The position numbers and the translations under genes were made by a program. From Desulfofundulus salinus (GTDB lineage: Bacteria; Bacillota; Desulfotomaculia; Desulfotomaculales; Desulfovirgulaceae): a DNA stretch of 64,000 nucleotides. Location: the NCBI RefSeq assembly GCF_003627965.1, contig NZ_RBWE01000001.1, positions 1,664,016 through 1,728,015 of the forward strand, written 5' to 3'. The notes under the pieces are model-generated. The model did not search any database. It was not told the origin of the DNA and was given only the letters and a program-made list of their open reading frames with translations. Below are positions 34,615 to 42,505 of the stretch, in pieces. Numbering within the stretch: the stretch's first letter is position 1; the number at the start of each line of letters is the position of its first letter.

Positions 34615-35322
34615 TCATCTCCCGGCCTCACAGGGGAAATACTGGGTTAAACGACTGAGCGCCCGCTTCTCAATGCGGGAAACGTAAGAACGGGAGATGC
34701 CCAATCGCCGGGCGATTTCCCTCTGGGTGCGGCGGGCACCGTCCTTCAAACCGAAACGCAACACCAGCACCTTGCGTTCCTGGGGTGATAGCTGCTCCAA
34801 CTGCTTCCACAGGCGGTCCTGCTCCATCTGTCCGGCCACGATATCACTGACAATCTCCGGATCGGTCCCCAGGACATCGATAAAACTAATCTCATTGCCT
34901 TCCTTATCCACGCCAATGGGATCATAGAGGGAAAGCTCTGCCCGGATTTTTTTGCGTGCCCGCAAATGCATGAGGATTTCATTTTCAATGCAACGGGAAG
35001 CATAGGTGGCCAGGCGGGTAGCCTTTTCGGGATTGTAGGTATCCACGGCCTTGATTAAACCAATGGTACCGATGGAAATCAGGTCGTCAAAATCCTCACC
35101 GCTGTGATCGAACTTCTTGATGATGTGGGCTACCAGGCGCAGGTTGCGCTCAATGAGCACCCGCCGGGCCGACTCATCCCCGGCCAGCATTTTTTCCAGG
35201 TATAGGGCTTCCTCCTCCTCGCTCAAAGGTTTGGGAAAGCTGTTCCCGGCTACATGGCAGATCAGGATCACCAGACCGTTAAGCATCGACAATACTGCCA
35301 GCGCCAACAGACCAGGCCCCAT
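34615..35322 (-). CDS. sigK: Sporulation sigma factor K (pro-sigma-K)
   Basis: A 235-residue sigma-70 family factor. Residues 1-25 are hydrophobic (GLLALAVLSMLNGLVILI), a pro-sequence that must be removed before activity. Region 2 includes RNLRLVAHIIKKFD and GTIGLIKAVDTYNPEKATRLATYASRCIENEI, and region 4 ends with RTQREIARRLGISRSYVSRIEKRAL. ATG 35322 follows GGGGGAGGG; an upstream extension of 63 codons is not supported. The gene is uninterrupted, with no skin-type element. It directs late mother-cell gene expression during spore formation. Confidence 0.94.
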   Translation of the reverse strand: MGPGLLALAVLSMLNGLVILICHVAGNSFPKPLSEEEEALYLEKMLAGDESARRVLIERNLRLVAHIIKKFDHSGEDFDDLISIGTIGLIKAVDTYNPEKATRLATYASRCIENEILMHLRARKKIRAELSLYDPIGVDKEGNEISFIDVLGTDPEIVSDIVAGQMEQDRLWKQLEQLSPQERKVLVLRFGLKDGARRTQREIARRLGISRSYVSRIEKRALSRLTQYFPCEAGR

Positions 35323-35353
35323 GGTATCCCTCCCCCAAAAGAGTAGGACTGTA

Positions 35354-35383
35354 TATCTTATGGAATGATAAAAAAAAAGGTGC
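35354..35383 (-). promoter_or_regulatory. Sigma-K/sigma-E-like promoter of sigK
   Basis: On the minus strand GCACC (35383-35379) and CATAAGATA (35362-35354) are 16 bases apart. This matches the CATA---TA -10 and the AC-type -35 of mother-cell sigma factors. Confidence 0.5.
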
Positions 35384-35552
35384 CTGGCATGAAAAAATTT
35401 TTTGCCATTTAAAAATCCAGGCCTTCGTAATTGCTTAATGAACATAAAGAAGAGTAATACCAACCAGCTATGGTACACTTTACCGTACTCCCAGAAAAAG
35501 AGATTTGCCATTTTTTACATGGCAAAAAATTTTTTGAGTTAATAAAAGTTCT

Positions 35553-35598
35553 GAAGGAATTTTTAAATTCATGCCGAAAAGTAGTTTTGTGTTATAAT
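35553..35598 (+). promoter_or_regulatory. Promoter region of the first TRAP operon: sigma-H-like box plus extended -10
   Basis: GAAGGAATT (35553-35561), 11 bases, then GCCGAAAAG (35573-35581) fits the sigma-H pattern RNAGGAWWW-N11-RNNGAATWW except for one T. An extended -10 TGTTATAAT ends at 35598. The region recurs at 40713, before the second TRAP operon. Confidence 0.5.
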
Positions 35599-35603
35599 AC
35601 ATG

Positions 35604-35670
35604 ATTTCACTTTATGAAACAAACTTTTATTTTTTGCTACTTACCAAAACATTGTTTCACATTGTGCAAC
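35604..35670 (+). promoter_or_regulatory. Two IclR/KdgR-like operator candidates
   Basis: TTTCACTTTATGAAAC (35605-35620) is palindromic (TTTCA-N5-TGAAA). GTTTCACATTGTGCAAC (35654-35670) has GTTTCAC and GTGCAAC arms, one mismatch. Both lie between the -10 at 35598 and the start at 35725, the position expected for a repressor. Confidence 0.5.
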
Positions 35671-35724
35671 TAGCCAACAGTGTTAACGATCATATAAGCT
35701 TTAACTTAAAAGGGGAGGTTGTTT

Positions 35725-36495
35725 ATGAGCTTAGACCTTTTCGACTTATCTGGAAAAGTAGCTCTGTTTATAGGCGGTGGTGGCGGACTGGGGAAGGTGG
35801 TTAGTTTGGGACTAGCCAGGGCTGGAGCAAATGTAATTCCGGTTAGTCGCAATAAGGAGCGGAATGCAGATCTGGTCGAAGAAATTATGGCTTTAGGCCG
35901 CAAATCTTTCCTCACCTCGGTAGACATTACTAACAAGATGGACATCAAGAGATTGGTCAATGAGGTTATTGAAAACTTTGGTAAAATTGATATTTTAATC
36001 AATGCAGCGGGTAAAAATTACAAAAAACCGGCCCTGGAACTTACAGAAGAGGAATGGGACGATGTTTTGGAGGTTAACGCCAAGGGCGTATTTCTGGCCA
36101 GTCAAATAGTTGGGGAGAAAATGATTGCCCAAGGCGGTGGAAAAATTATTAACTTTGCCTCTCTAGGTTCCCATCTTGGTATTACCCGATCAGTTGCATA
36201 CTGTTCCAGCAAGGGTGCCGTAATGCAGATGACAAAGGTCCTTGCTACCGAATGGGCACCTTACGGCATCAATGTCAATTGCATCTCGCCGGGCTATTTC
36301 AAAACCCCGCTTACCGAAAAAGTCCTTTCGGAAAAAGAGACCTGCGAGAAAATAATCAACCGCACACCGATGAGGCGGTTAGGTGTACCGGAGGATTTGG
36401 TCGGAGCGGTCATCTTCCTGGCTTCGGACGCTTCAAATTTTGTCACCGGCACCACCATTGCTGTTGATGGCGGTTTTCTCTCGCTGGCTATCTAA
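35725..36495 (+). CDS. Short-chain dehydrogenase/reductase (sugar-acid type)
   Basis: A 256-residue classical SDR. The cofactor loop is IGGGGGLGKVVSLGLA, the NAG motif is INAAGKNY, and the active site is the serine in NFASLGS plus YCSSK. It ends VTGTTIAVDGGF. Closest in pattern are gluconate 5-dehydrogenase and 2-deoxy-gluconate 3-dehydrogenase-like SDRs, which interconvert keto and hydroxy sugar acids with NAD(P). ATG 35725 follows GGGGAGG. It is the first gene of the TRAP-transporter operon, 35 bases before a zinc dehydrogenase. Substrate unknown. Confidence 0.88.
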   Translation: MSLDLFDLSGKVALFIGGGGGLGKVVSLGLARAGANVIPVSRNKERNADLVEEIMALGRKSFLTSVDITNKMDIKRLVNEVIENFGKIDILINAAGKNYKKPALELTEEEWDDVLEVNAKGVFLASQIVGEKMIAQGGGKIINFASLGSHLGITRSVAYCSSKGAVMQMTKVLATEWAPYGINVNCISPGYFKTPLTEKVLSEKETCEKIINRTPMRRLGVPEDLVGAVIFLASDASNFVTGTTIAVDGGFLSLAI

Positions 36496-36530
36496 GCAGG
36501 GAGGCAGCAATCAACTCAGGAGGGTTGTTA

Positions 36531-37553
36531 ATGAATGCCAAAATGAAAGCAGCTGTCTGGGTGGGAAAAGAAAAGATAGCCCTGCAGGAAGTAGATGTTC
36601 CAAAACTAAAGCCGGGGGAGGTGATGATCAAGATAGCATATGCCGGTATCTGCGGTTCAGACCTGGGTATTTACGCCGGCAAGCACCCCAGGGCGAAAGC
36701 CCCCCTAATTATGGGTCATGAGTTTGCCGGGGAAATTGTTGAAACCGCACTACCCCAAGGGAGTGATTTGAAAGTAGGTGACAGGGTAACTGTAAATCCT
36801 TTAATCAGTTGCGGCATATGTCAGCCCTGCCAAACAGGTCATTCTCATGTATGTCGTAACCTTGGGCTGGTGGGTATTGACTGCGATGGTGGTTTTGCAG
36901 AGTATGTAGCAGTGGATGCTGACAGGGTGGTGAAGGTACCACCCGGAATGCCTTTGGACATAGCTACCCTGGTAGAACCGGTCGCAGTGACGGTACATGC
37001 CTTACGCCGGTCGAACTTCAAGGCAGGGGATGCCGTTGTGGTATTAGGGGGTGGACCGATTGGCCTGCTGACCGCATTCAGTGCACGATATGCCGGAGCT
37101 TCTCAGGTAATACTCAGTGAAATAAGTGAACAGCGTCTAAAACTGGCTTCTGATCTGGGATTTACCGTAGTTGATGCCAAACAGGACCCCGGGCAGAAAA
37201 TATTAGCCATGACCGGTGGCGATGGCGCTGACGTGGTTTTTGAGGCAGCCGGCGTGCCGGAAACCGCTGCGCTGGCAACCCAAATAACAAAAATCACCGG
37301 GCAAATAGTTATTGTCGGGGTATTTAAGGAACCCGTCCCGCTTGACCTGCAAGCAGTGAATTTCCGCGAGCTGTCAATAACTGGAGCCCGGGTCTATACC
37401 CAAAAAGATTTCCAAATTGCCATTACCATGCTCGAGCGGGAACCGGGTATTGCCAGCGTAATTTCTCACCATTTGCCGCTGGAAAAAGCCGAAGAAGGCA
37501 TCAGGCTAATACTCTCAGGTGGGGACTCAATGAAGGTTTTGTTGCACCCTTAA
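36531..37553 (+). CDS. Zinc-dependent alcohol/polyol dehydrogenase (MDR family)
   Basis: A 340-residue medium-chain dehydrogenase. The catalytic zinc ligands are in GICGSD and MGHEFAGEIVE. The structural zinc loop has four cysteines (CGICQPCQTGHSHVC), and the cofactor fold has VVVLGGGPIGLL. It resembles sorbitol/threonine/galactitol-phosphate dehydrogenases. ATG 36531 follows AGGAGGG. Placed between the SDR and a sugar-acid-type TRAP transporter, it probably oxidises a hydroxyl of the imported substrate. The exact substrate cannot be told. Confidence 0.9.
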   Translation: MNAKMKAAVWVGKEKIALQEVDVPKLKPGEVMIKIAYAGICGSDLGIYAGKHPRAKAPLIMGHEFAGEIVETALPQGSDLKVGDRVTVNPLISCGICQPCQTGHSHVCRNLGLVGIDCDGGFAEYVAVDADRVVKVPPGMPLDIATLVEPVAVTVHALRRSNFKAGDAVVVLGGGPIGLLTAFSARYAGASQVILSEISEQRLKLASDLGFTVVDAKQDPGQKILAMTGGDGADVVFEAAGVPETAALATQITKITGQIVIVGVFKEPVPLDLQAVNFRELSITGARVYTQKDFQIAITMLEREPGIASVISHHLPLEKAEEGIRLILSGGDSMKVLLHP

Positions 37554-37605
37554 TTCCAGAAATTCCGTCTATTATCTCTCATTTTCTGGAGGAGGAATAA
37601 AAACT

Positions 37606-38652
37606 ATGAGAGTAAAACGTTTGCTGTTACTTTTCACAATCTTTAGCTTGTTGATTGGTTTGGTCGGTTGTGGCGCATCGCAGAGTAAAAAAGAAGGTGA
37701 AGAAAAAAGTAAAGATCAGGCGCAGCAGATTGTTCTAAAGGCGGGCATTGGATCCAGTTTACAAAACAGCTCCCATGGAAAAGGATTGGTAAAATTTCAA
37801 GAAATCGTTGAAAAAGAAAGTAACGGCAGGATTAGTTTGCAGATATTTCCAGACGGCCAGCTTGGCAACGATAAGTCCATGATGGAAGCGCTGCAAATGG
37901 GTACCCTGGATATTACCATTCCGTCCACAGCACCTATTGCCAACTTTACCAAGTCCTTTATGGTTTTCGATCTTCCTTATCTATTCCCGAACGAAGAAGT
38001 AGCTGACAGGGTTTTAGACGGACCGGCAGGACAAGAAATTCTAAAAACCCTGGAAGACGTGGGCATGGTAGGGTTAGCCTATTGGGAAAATGGTTTCCGG
38101 AATATTACCAACAGTAAAAGACCCATTAACTCCATCGATGATTTGAAAGGGTTAAAAATTAGAACGATGCAGAATCCGATTCACCTGGAAACTTTTAAGG
38201 CCTGGGGAGCCAATCCCGTACCGATGCCTTTTAATGAAGTGTTTACTGCTCTGGAACAGAAAGTCATTGATGGCCAGGAGAATCCTAATACCCTTATTTA
38301 CGATGCAGGATTTTATGAGGCGCAAAAGTATCTGACTTTATCCAGACATTTCTATACTCCTTTTGTATTCATGATCAGTAAAAAGACATGGGATAAGCTA
38401 TCTCCTGCTGATCAGGAACTGCTTAAAAAAGCGGCTGTTGAAGCCGGAAAATATCAGAGACAGATAAATCGGGAACTGAGCGAGATGTATTTGGAAGATA
38501 TGAAAAAGAAAGGTATTGAAGTAAACGAACTCTCTACTGAAGAGAAGCAAAAGTTTATCGAAAAGTCCAGGGCAATTTATGCGAAATTTGAAAACGAAAT
38601 TGGAAAAGATCGACTCAAAAAAGTTTTAGACGAAATAGCGAAAGTACAATAA
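37606..38652 (+). CDS. TRAP transporter solute-binding lipoprotein (DctP family), first system
   Basis: A 348-residue extracytoplasmic binding protein. A signal peptide ends in the lipobox LVGCGAS, so it is membrane-anchored through a lipidated cysteine. The DctP fold shows DLPYLFPNEEVADRVLDGP, the arginine-containing LKGLKIRTMQNP that typically binds the ligand carboxylate, and EVFTALEQKVIDGQENP. The ligand is therefore an organic or sugar acid. GGAGGAGG precedes the ATG. A stable hairpin follows the gene, then the two permease genes. Confidence 0.93.
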   Translation: MRVKRLLLLFTIFSLLIGLVGCGASQSKKEGEEKSKDQAQQIVLKAGIGSSLQNSSHGKGLVKFQEIVEKESNGRISLQIFPDGQLGNDKSMMEALQMGTLDITIPSTAPIANFTKSFMVFDLPYLFPNEEVADRVLDGPAGQEILKTLEDVGMVGLAYWENGFRNITNSKRPINSIDDLKGLKIRTMQNPIHLETFKAWGANPVPMPFNEVFTALEQKVIDGQENPNTLIYDAGFYEAQKYLTLSRHFYTPFVFMISKKTWDKLSPADQELLKKAAVEAGKYQRQINRELSEMYLEDMKKKGIEVNELSTEEKQKFIEKSRAIYAKFENEIGKDRLKKVLDEIAKVQ

Positions 38653-38677
38653 CAATTTGGCAAACTGATTGGTAAGG

Positions 38678-38716
38678 CTGGATCCAGGCTACGGATGTAC
38701 CCCAGCCTGGATCCAG
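38678..38716 (+). repeat. Intercistronic hairpin after the first dctP gene
   Basis: CTGGATCCAGGCT (38678-38690) and AGCCTGGATCCAG (38704-38716) form a perfect 13-bp stem with a 13-base loop and no T-run. It lies between the binding-protein and small-permease genes and may stabilise the upstream mRNA part. Confidence 0.75.
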
Positions 38717-38784
38717 TCAAATAGGTTAAGTAGATTTCTCACAGAGAGTTCGTCTTTTTAACATTACATCTCGGAGGTGAGGAA

Positions 38785-39246
38785 ATGAAAAAATCAGGGC
38801 ACTTGTTGGGAATCATAGTTAATTTTTCAACTGCAATAGCATTGGCCGGTATAGTCGTACTGGTATTTATTAATGTTATTTTGCGCTATTTCTTCAATAG
38901 TGGCCTTACCTGGAGCGAAGAAGTAGCAGTGAATCTCTTCGTCTGGGTGATCTTCCTTGGTGCTATCATGGCCGCCAGGGACGGGTTGCACATCAGAGTA
39001 GATGTATTTGTTAGTAGACTTCCAAAAGGCCTTCAAAAAATATTTTTGCTTCTTGCTAATTTTTTAGTGTTAATAGGATTGGCAGTACTTATACACGGAG
39101 GAATCAAAGTTGTCAAGGTAACTCACGCCAGCATTAGCCCGGCGACTGGTATTCCTTTTTCCTACATTACCATATCCCTTGTTGTTTCTGCTATAGGCAT
39201 AGGGCTTATTACAATGTACCAGACCTATAAAACTTTGCAGCGGTGA
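38785..39246 (+). CDS. TRAP transporter small permease (DctQ family), first system
   Basis: A 153-residue protein with four transmembrane segments. The DctQ hallmark is seen in LRYFFNSGLTWSEEVAVNLFVWVIFLG (first 16 or so residues before the second helix). GGAGGTGAGG precedes the ATG. It joins the DctM protein encoded 28 bases downstream to make the membrane part of a sodium- or proton-driven, periplasmic-binding-protein-dependent importer. Confidence 0.93.
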   Translation: MKKSGHLLGIIVNFSTAIALAGIVVLVFINVILRYFFNSGLTWSEEVAVNLFVWVIFLGAIMAARDGLHIRVDVFVSRLPKGLQKIFLLLANFLVLIGLAVLIHGGIKVVKVTHASISPATGIPFSYITISLVVSAIGIGLITMYQTYKTLQR

Positions 39247-39274
39247 GTCTGAGAAAAAGGGGGGGGCAGGTAGA

Positions 39275-40567
39275 ATGTCAGGAAACGAATTGATTCTTCT
39301 ATTTTTAGGGGTATTATTTCTTCTGTTGTTTATTGGTGTACCCATAGCTTTTACATTGTTGCTCGTAGCTGTAGCCTTGTTGATTGCCATCGGAAATTTC
39401 GATACGCAGTTAATAGCCCAATCTGTTATTTTTGGCGCAAATAGCTATACTTTGTTAGCGATACCCTTCTTCATCCTTGCAGGGGAAATAATGAGCTATG
39501 GTGGTATATCACGCAGAATAGTAGATTTTGTTGCAAGTCTGGTTGGACATGTTAGAGGTGGCTTGGGGTACGTAGTAATTATAGCTAGTATCATATTTGC
39601 CGGTTTGTCGGGGTCAGCGGTCGCCGATGCTGCTGCTTTAGGAGCTATATTAATACCAATGATGGTTCAGATGGGATATGATAAGGCAACTTCCGTAGCT
39701 CTTGTCTGTGCCTCGGCAATTATTGCCCCTATCATTCCTCCCAGTATCCCCATGATCTTGTTCGGAGTTGCGGGACAAGTATCCATTAGTCGCCTTTTCA
39801 TGTCTGGAATTGTTCCAGGCCTCATTCTGGCTCTTTCTCTGATGACTATCTGGTATTTCATAGCCAGGAAAAACAATTATCCGGTTGGGCAGAAGGCTTC
39901 TCCAGAGCAAGTGCTTAAAGCTTTTAAAGGTGCCATATTCGCTCTGGTCATGCCTCTGATTATTGTCGGAGGCATTCGTTTTGGTATTTTCACGCCCACT
40001 GAGGCCGGTGCCATTGCCGTGGTATATGCTTTTATTATTTCTGTTTTTGTTTATAAGGAAATAAAGCTCAAGGAAATCCCGCAAGTTCTAACGGCTGCAG
40101 CAAGGACTACAGGACAGGTGTTACTGGTTGCCGCGACAGCAATGAGTGCCGCGTGGGTAATTACAACTGCCGGTCTTCCTCAAAAGATTGTTACAACATT
40201 ATCCGGCCTGGCGGAAACAAAACTAATGCTTTTATTAGTTATTAACGTATTTCTCCTGTTCCTGGGAATGGTAATGGATATCACCCCTGCTATTTTGATT
40301 TTTACTCCCATCTTGATACCACTTATAAAGCAGGTCGGGATAGATCCCATTTATTTTGGACTGATTATGACGCTCAACCTCGTAATGGGTCTTATTACAC
40401 CCCCGGTTGGTACTGTTCTTTATGTAGGCTGTGGTGTGGGAAAAATAAACATGGCAGAACTTGTTAAGAAGATCTTGCCGTTTATTATGGTTGAGTTTAT
40501 TGTGCTGTTACTGTTGATTCTCTTCCCCCGCCTGGTTATTGCACCGCTGGGTTGGTTGGTAAAGTAA
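39275..40567 (+). CDS. TRAP transporter large permease (DctM family), first system
   Basis: A 430-residue polytopic membrane protein of about twelve helices. DctM motifs are FAGLSGSAVADAAALG, IAPIIPPSIPMILFG, FGIFTPTEAGAIAVVYAF and TPPVGTVLYVGCGVGKI. It is the ion-coupled translocation subunit. ATG 39275 follows AAGGGGGGG. It ends the first TRAP operon; a 356-base regulatory gap leads to the second TRAP system, whose DctM is a clear paralogue. Confidence 0.94.
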   Translation: MSGNELILLFLGVLFLLLFIGVPIAFTLLLVAVALLIAIGNFDTQLIAQSVIFGANSYTLLAIPFFILAGEIMSYGGISRRIVDFVASLVGHVRGGLGYVVIIASIIFAGLSGSAVADAAALGAILIPMMVQMGYDKATSVALVCASAIIAPIIPPSIPMILFGVAGQVSISRLFMSGIVPGLILALSLMTIWYFIARKNNYPVGQKASPEQVLKAFKGAIFALVMPLIIVGGIRFGIFTPTEAGAIAVVYAFIISVFVYKEIKLKEIPQVLTAAARTTGQVLLVAATAMSAAWVITTAGLPQKIVTTLSGLAETKLMLLLVINVFLLFLGMVMDITPAILIFTPILIPLIKQVGIDPIYFGLIMTLNLVMGLITPPVGTVLYVGCGVGKINMAELVKKILPFIMVEFIVLLLLILFPRLVIAPLGWLVK

Positions 40568-40712
40568 CCGGGAAGGCAACAGGACCTTGGGAAGTATATT
40601 GGAATTATGGCCACCAGTAGCTGTAACTCCCAGGAAGAGGAGGAACCGATCCCAAATGCCAGGTTGTTCCTTCTGAGCTGGTGATAAAAAGTTTTCAAGT
40701 TAATGAAAGTTT

Positions 40713-40741
40713 GAAGGAATTTTTAAACCCATGTCGAAATG
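40713..40741 (+). promoter_or_regulatory. Sigma-H-like promoter copy before the second TRAP operon
   Basis: GAAGGAATT (40713-40721), 11 bases, GTCGAAATG (40733-40741). This is the second copy of a repeated stretch (about 40683-40763) that matches 35524-35603 base for base over long runs. The rest of the 40568-40923 gap holds the operator at 40760 and no gene. Confidence 0.5.
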
Positions 40742-40759
40742 TTGTATTACGTTATGGCA

Positions 40760-40775
40760 CAATGTTTCATATTGC
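40760..40775 (+). promoter_or_regulatory. IclR/KdgR-like operator candidate
   Basis: CAATGTTTCATATTGC shares the GTTTCA word with the sites at 35604-35670 and 46988-47020. It lies just downstream of the promoter-like box at 40713. Confidence 0.4.
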
Positions 40776-40923
40776 AAAATTCACAGATGACGGCGAAGGA
40801 ATAATGTGGCCTGGGAAATGTAAAATATTTCAATAACTAACCCAGGGGAGGTGATGTAAAGGTAGCTATACGCCGGCGATCTTCAAAATTTAAAAAAGAA
40901 ATACCAGAAAACGGGAGGGTTAA

Positions 40924-41952
40924 ATGGTGAAAAAACATTTTAAGCTGGTTTCGAGTTTAATTATTACTTTACTTTTTGCATTTTTCTTAAGTGGCTGTGG
41001 CAGCAACCAGACTGCCGACGGCTCTAAAGGAAAAACTTATACCATTAAAGTAGCTAACTACTTCGCTGCCGATCACCCCCAAAACATTGCCTTAAAAGAA
41101 AAGTTCAAGCCCATGGTTGAGAAGGAATCCGGTGGCAGGATAAAAGTGGAAATATATGACAATTCCACGCTGGGTTCTGAGGAGCAGTTTATTGACGGTG
41201 TAAAGAACGGCAGCATTGAAATGGCTGTTCCTGGTATGCTGGTTGCCAAGGACATGCCGATTATCGGATTAACTGAAATGCCATATTTGTTCCGTGATTA
41301 CGAACATGCCCAAAAGGTCTTGAATGGCGAGCTGGGCAAGGAACTTACTAAAGGTATGGTGGAAAAAATGGGCATTCGTCCGCTGGCGTGGACTGCCAAT
41401 GGGTTTAGAGTTGTTTCTTCCAGCAAGCCAATTAACAGGTTTGAAGATTTTAAAGGATTCAGGTTAAGGGTTCCCAATAACCCTCGTTTTCTGGAAATGG
41501 CTAAGGGTTTTGGTGCAAACCCCATACCGATGCCAATTTCAGAGGTATTTACTGCTTTAGAACAAAAAGTGATTGATGGACAAGAAAACCCCTATGCAAC
41601 TCTGCGGGCTTCTGGTTTCTATGAAGTGCAAAAATACGTAGTAGATACCCGGCACATATTTTCTCCCAACCTATATGTTATTAACGAGAAATTCTACCAA
41701 AGCTTGGATCCCGAGCTGCAAAAAGTAATTGAAAAAGCTGCTATCGAATCTGCGAACTACGAATGGAAACTGCTGCAGGAGTCTGAAGAAAAAGATATCC
41801 AATTCTTAAAGGAAAAAGGCCTGACTGTTGTATTTCCGGATGATACATTTAAACAAAAGCTAATCGAATCTCAGAAACCCGTTCAAGAATGGTTCTACCG
41901 GACCTACCCCGGTACCAAAGAACTGGCCGAAAAGATCATGGCTGCAAAATAA
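40924..41952 (+). CDS. TRAP transporter solute-binding lipoprotein (DctP family), second system
   Basis: A 342-residue binding lipoprotein with a signal peptide ending in the lipobox FLSGCGS. The DctP core is present: EMPYLFRDYEHAQKVLNGE, FKGFRLRVPNNPRF with the carboxylate-binding arginine, and ISEVFTALEQKVIDGQENPY. It is paralogous to but clearly diverged from the 37606-38652 protein, so the two systems may take different acids. GGGAGGG precedes the ATG. A hairpin separates it from its permease genes. Confidence 0.93.
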   Translation: MVKKHFKLVSSLIITLLFAFFLSGCGSNQTADGSKGKTYTIKVANYFAADHPQNIALKEKFKPMVEKESGGRIKVEIYDNSTLGSEEQFIDGVKNGSIEMAVPGMLVAKDMPIIGLTEMPYLFRDYEHAQKVLNGELGKELTKGMVEKMGIRPLAWTANGFRVVSSSKPINRFEDFKGFRLRVPNNPRFLEMAKGFGANPIPMPISEVFTALEQKVIDGQENPYATLRASGFYEVQKYVVDTRHIFSPNLYVINEKFYQSLDPELQKVIEKAAIESANYEWKLLQESEEKDIQFLKEKGLTVVFPDDTFKQKLIESQKPVQEWFYRTYPGTKELAEKIMAAK

Positions 41953-41973
41953 ACTACCACCAGGTAAATGGCT

Positions 41974-42000
41974 GCTGCCTCCCGCTGGACGGGAGGCAGC
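41974..42000 (+). repeat. Intercistronic hairpin after the second dctP gene
   Basis: GCTGCCTCCCG and CGGGAGGCAGC form a perfect 11-bp stem with a 5-base loop and no T-run, directly after the binding-protein gene. The position mirrors the hairpin at 38678-38716. Confidence 0.75.
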
Positions 42001-42021
42001 AAAATTAGAAAGAGGTGGACT

Positions 42022-42504
42022 ATGATTGAGCTCATTCAAAAAATAGGTCGTGGCGCTGAGAAGCTGGTGGAATATTTACTGTTTGCATCCCTGGGCGGGA
42101 TGGTTTTTCTGGTTTTCGTTAACGCAGTCTTAAGATACATTTTTAACGAAGGTTTTGCTCCCAGTGAGGAGTTAGCTCGATACCTCTTTGTGTGGGCTGT
42201 TTTTCTCGGCGCAATCACTGCTTACAAAGATAACAAGCATATTGCCGTAAATTTAATTACTGCTCGCTTAAAGGGTCTGCCGAAAAAAATAATAGAATTA
42301 GCAGGATATATGCTGGTGCTGGTAGCAGCAGGGGTTATGATCAAAGGTGGGTTAGAGTTTACTCAACAATCTATATCCTCTTTAGGTCCTGCTACAGGAA
42401 TTCCCTTTTCGTTTATTACTTTTTCTTATGTCTTAGCTACCGTGTTCATTGGAGCAATGACCTTGGGGAGAATCGTTAATGTAATTCGCAAGGGTGGTGT
42501 GTAG
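42022..42504 (+). CDS. TRAP transporter small permease (DctQ family), second system
   Basis: A 160-residue four-helix membrane protein with the DctQ motif NEGFAPSEELARYLFVWAVF. ATG 42022 follows AAGAGGTGG; an in-frame start 18 codons upstream would run through the hairpin. Its stop codon is directly followed by the start of the large permease gene, indicating coupled translation. Confidence 0.92.
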   Translation: MIELIQKIGRGAEKLVEYLLFASLGGMVFLVFVNAVLRYIFNEGFAPSEELARYLFVWAVFLGAITAYKDNKHIAVNLITARLKGLPKKIIELAGYMLVLVAAGVMIKGGLEFTQQSISSLGPATGIPFSFITFSYVLATVFIGAMTLGRIVNVIRKGGV

Positions 42505-42505
42505 G

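Noticed and set aside
40752-40774. TGGCAC...TTCA resembling a sigma-54 promoter before the second TRAP operon
   Set aside because: The -12 GC element is missing and spacing is wrong, so it cannot be paired with the sigma-54 activator at 15842.
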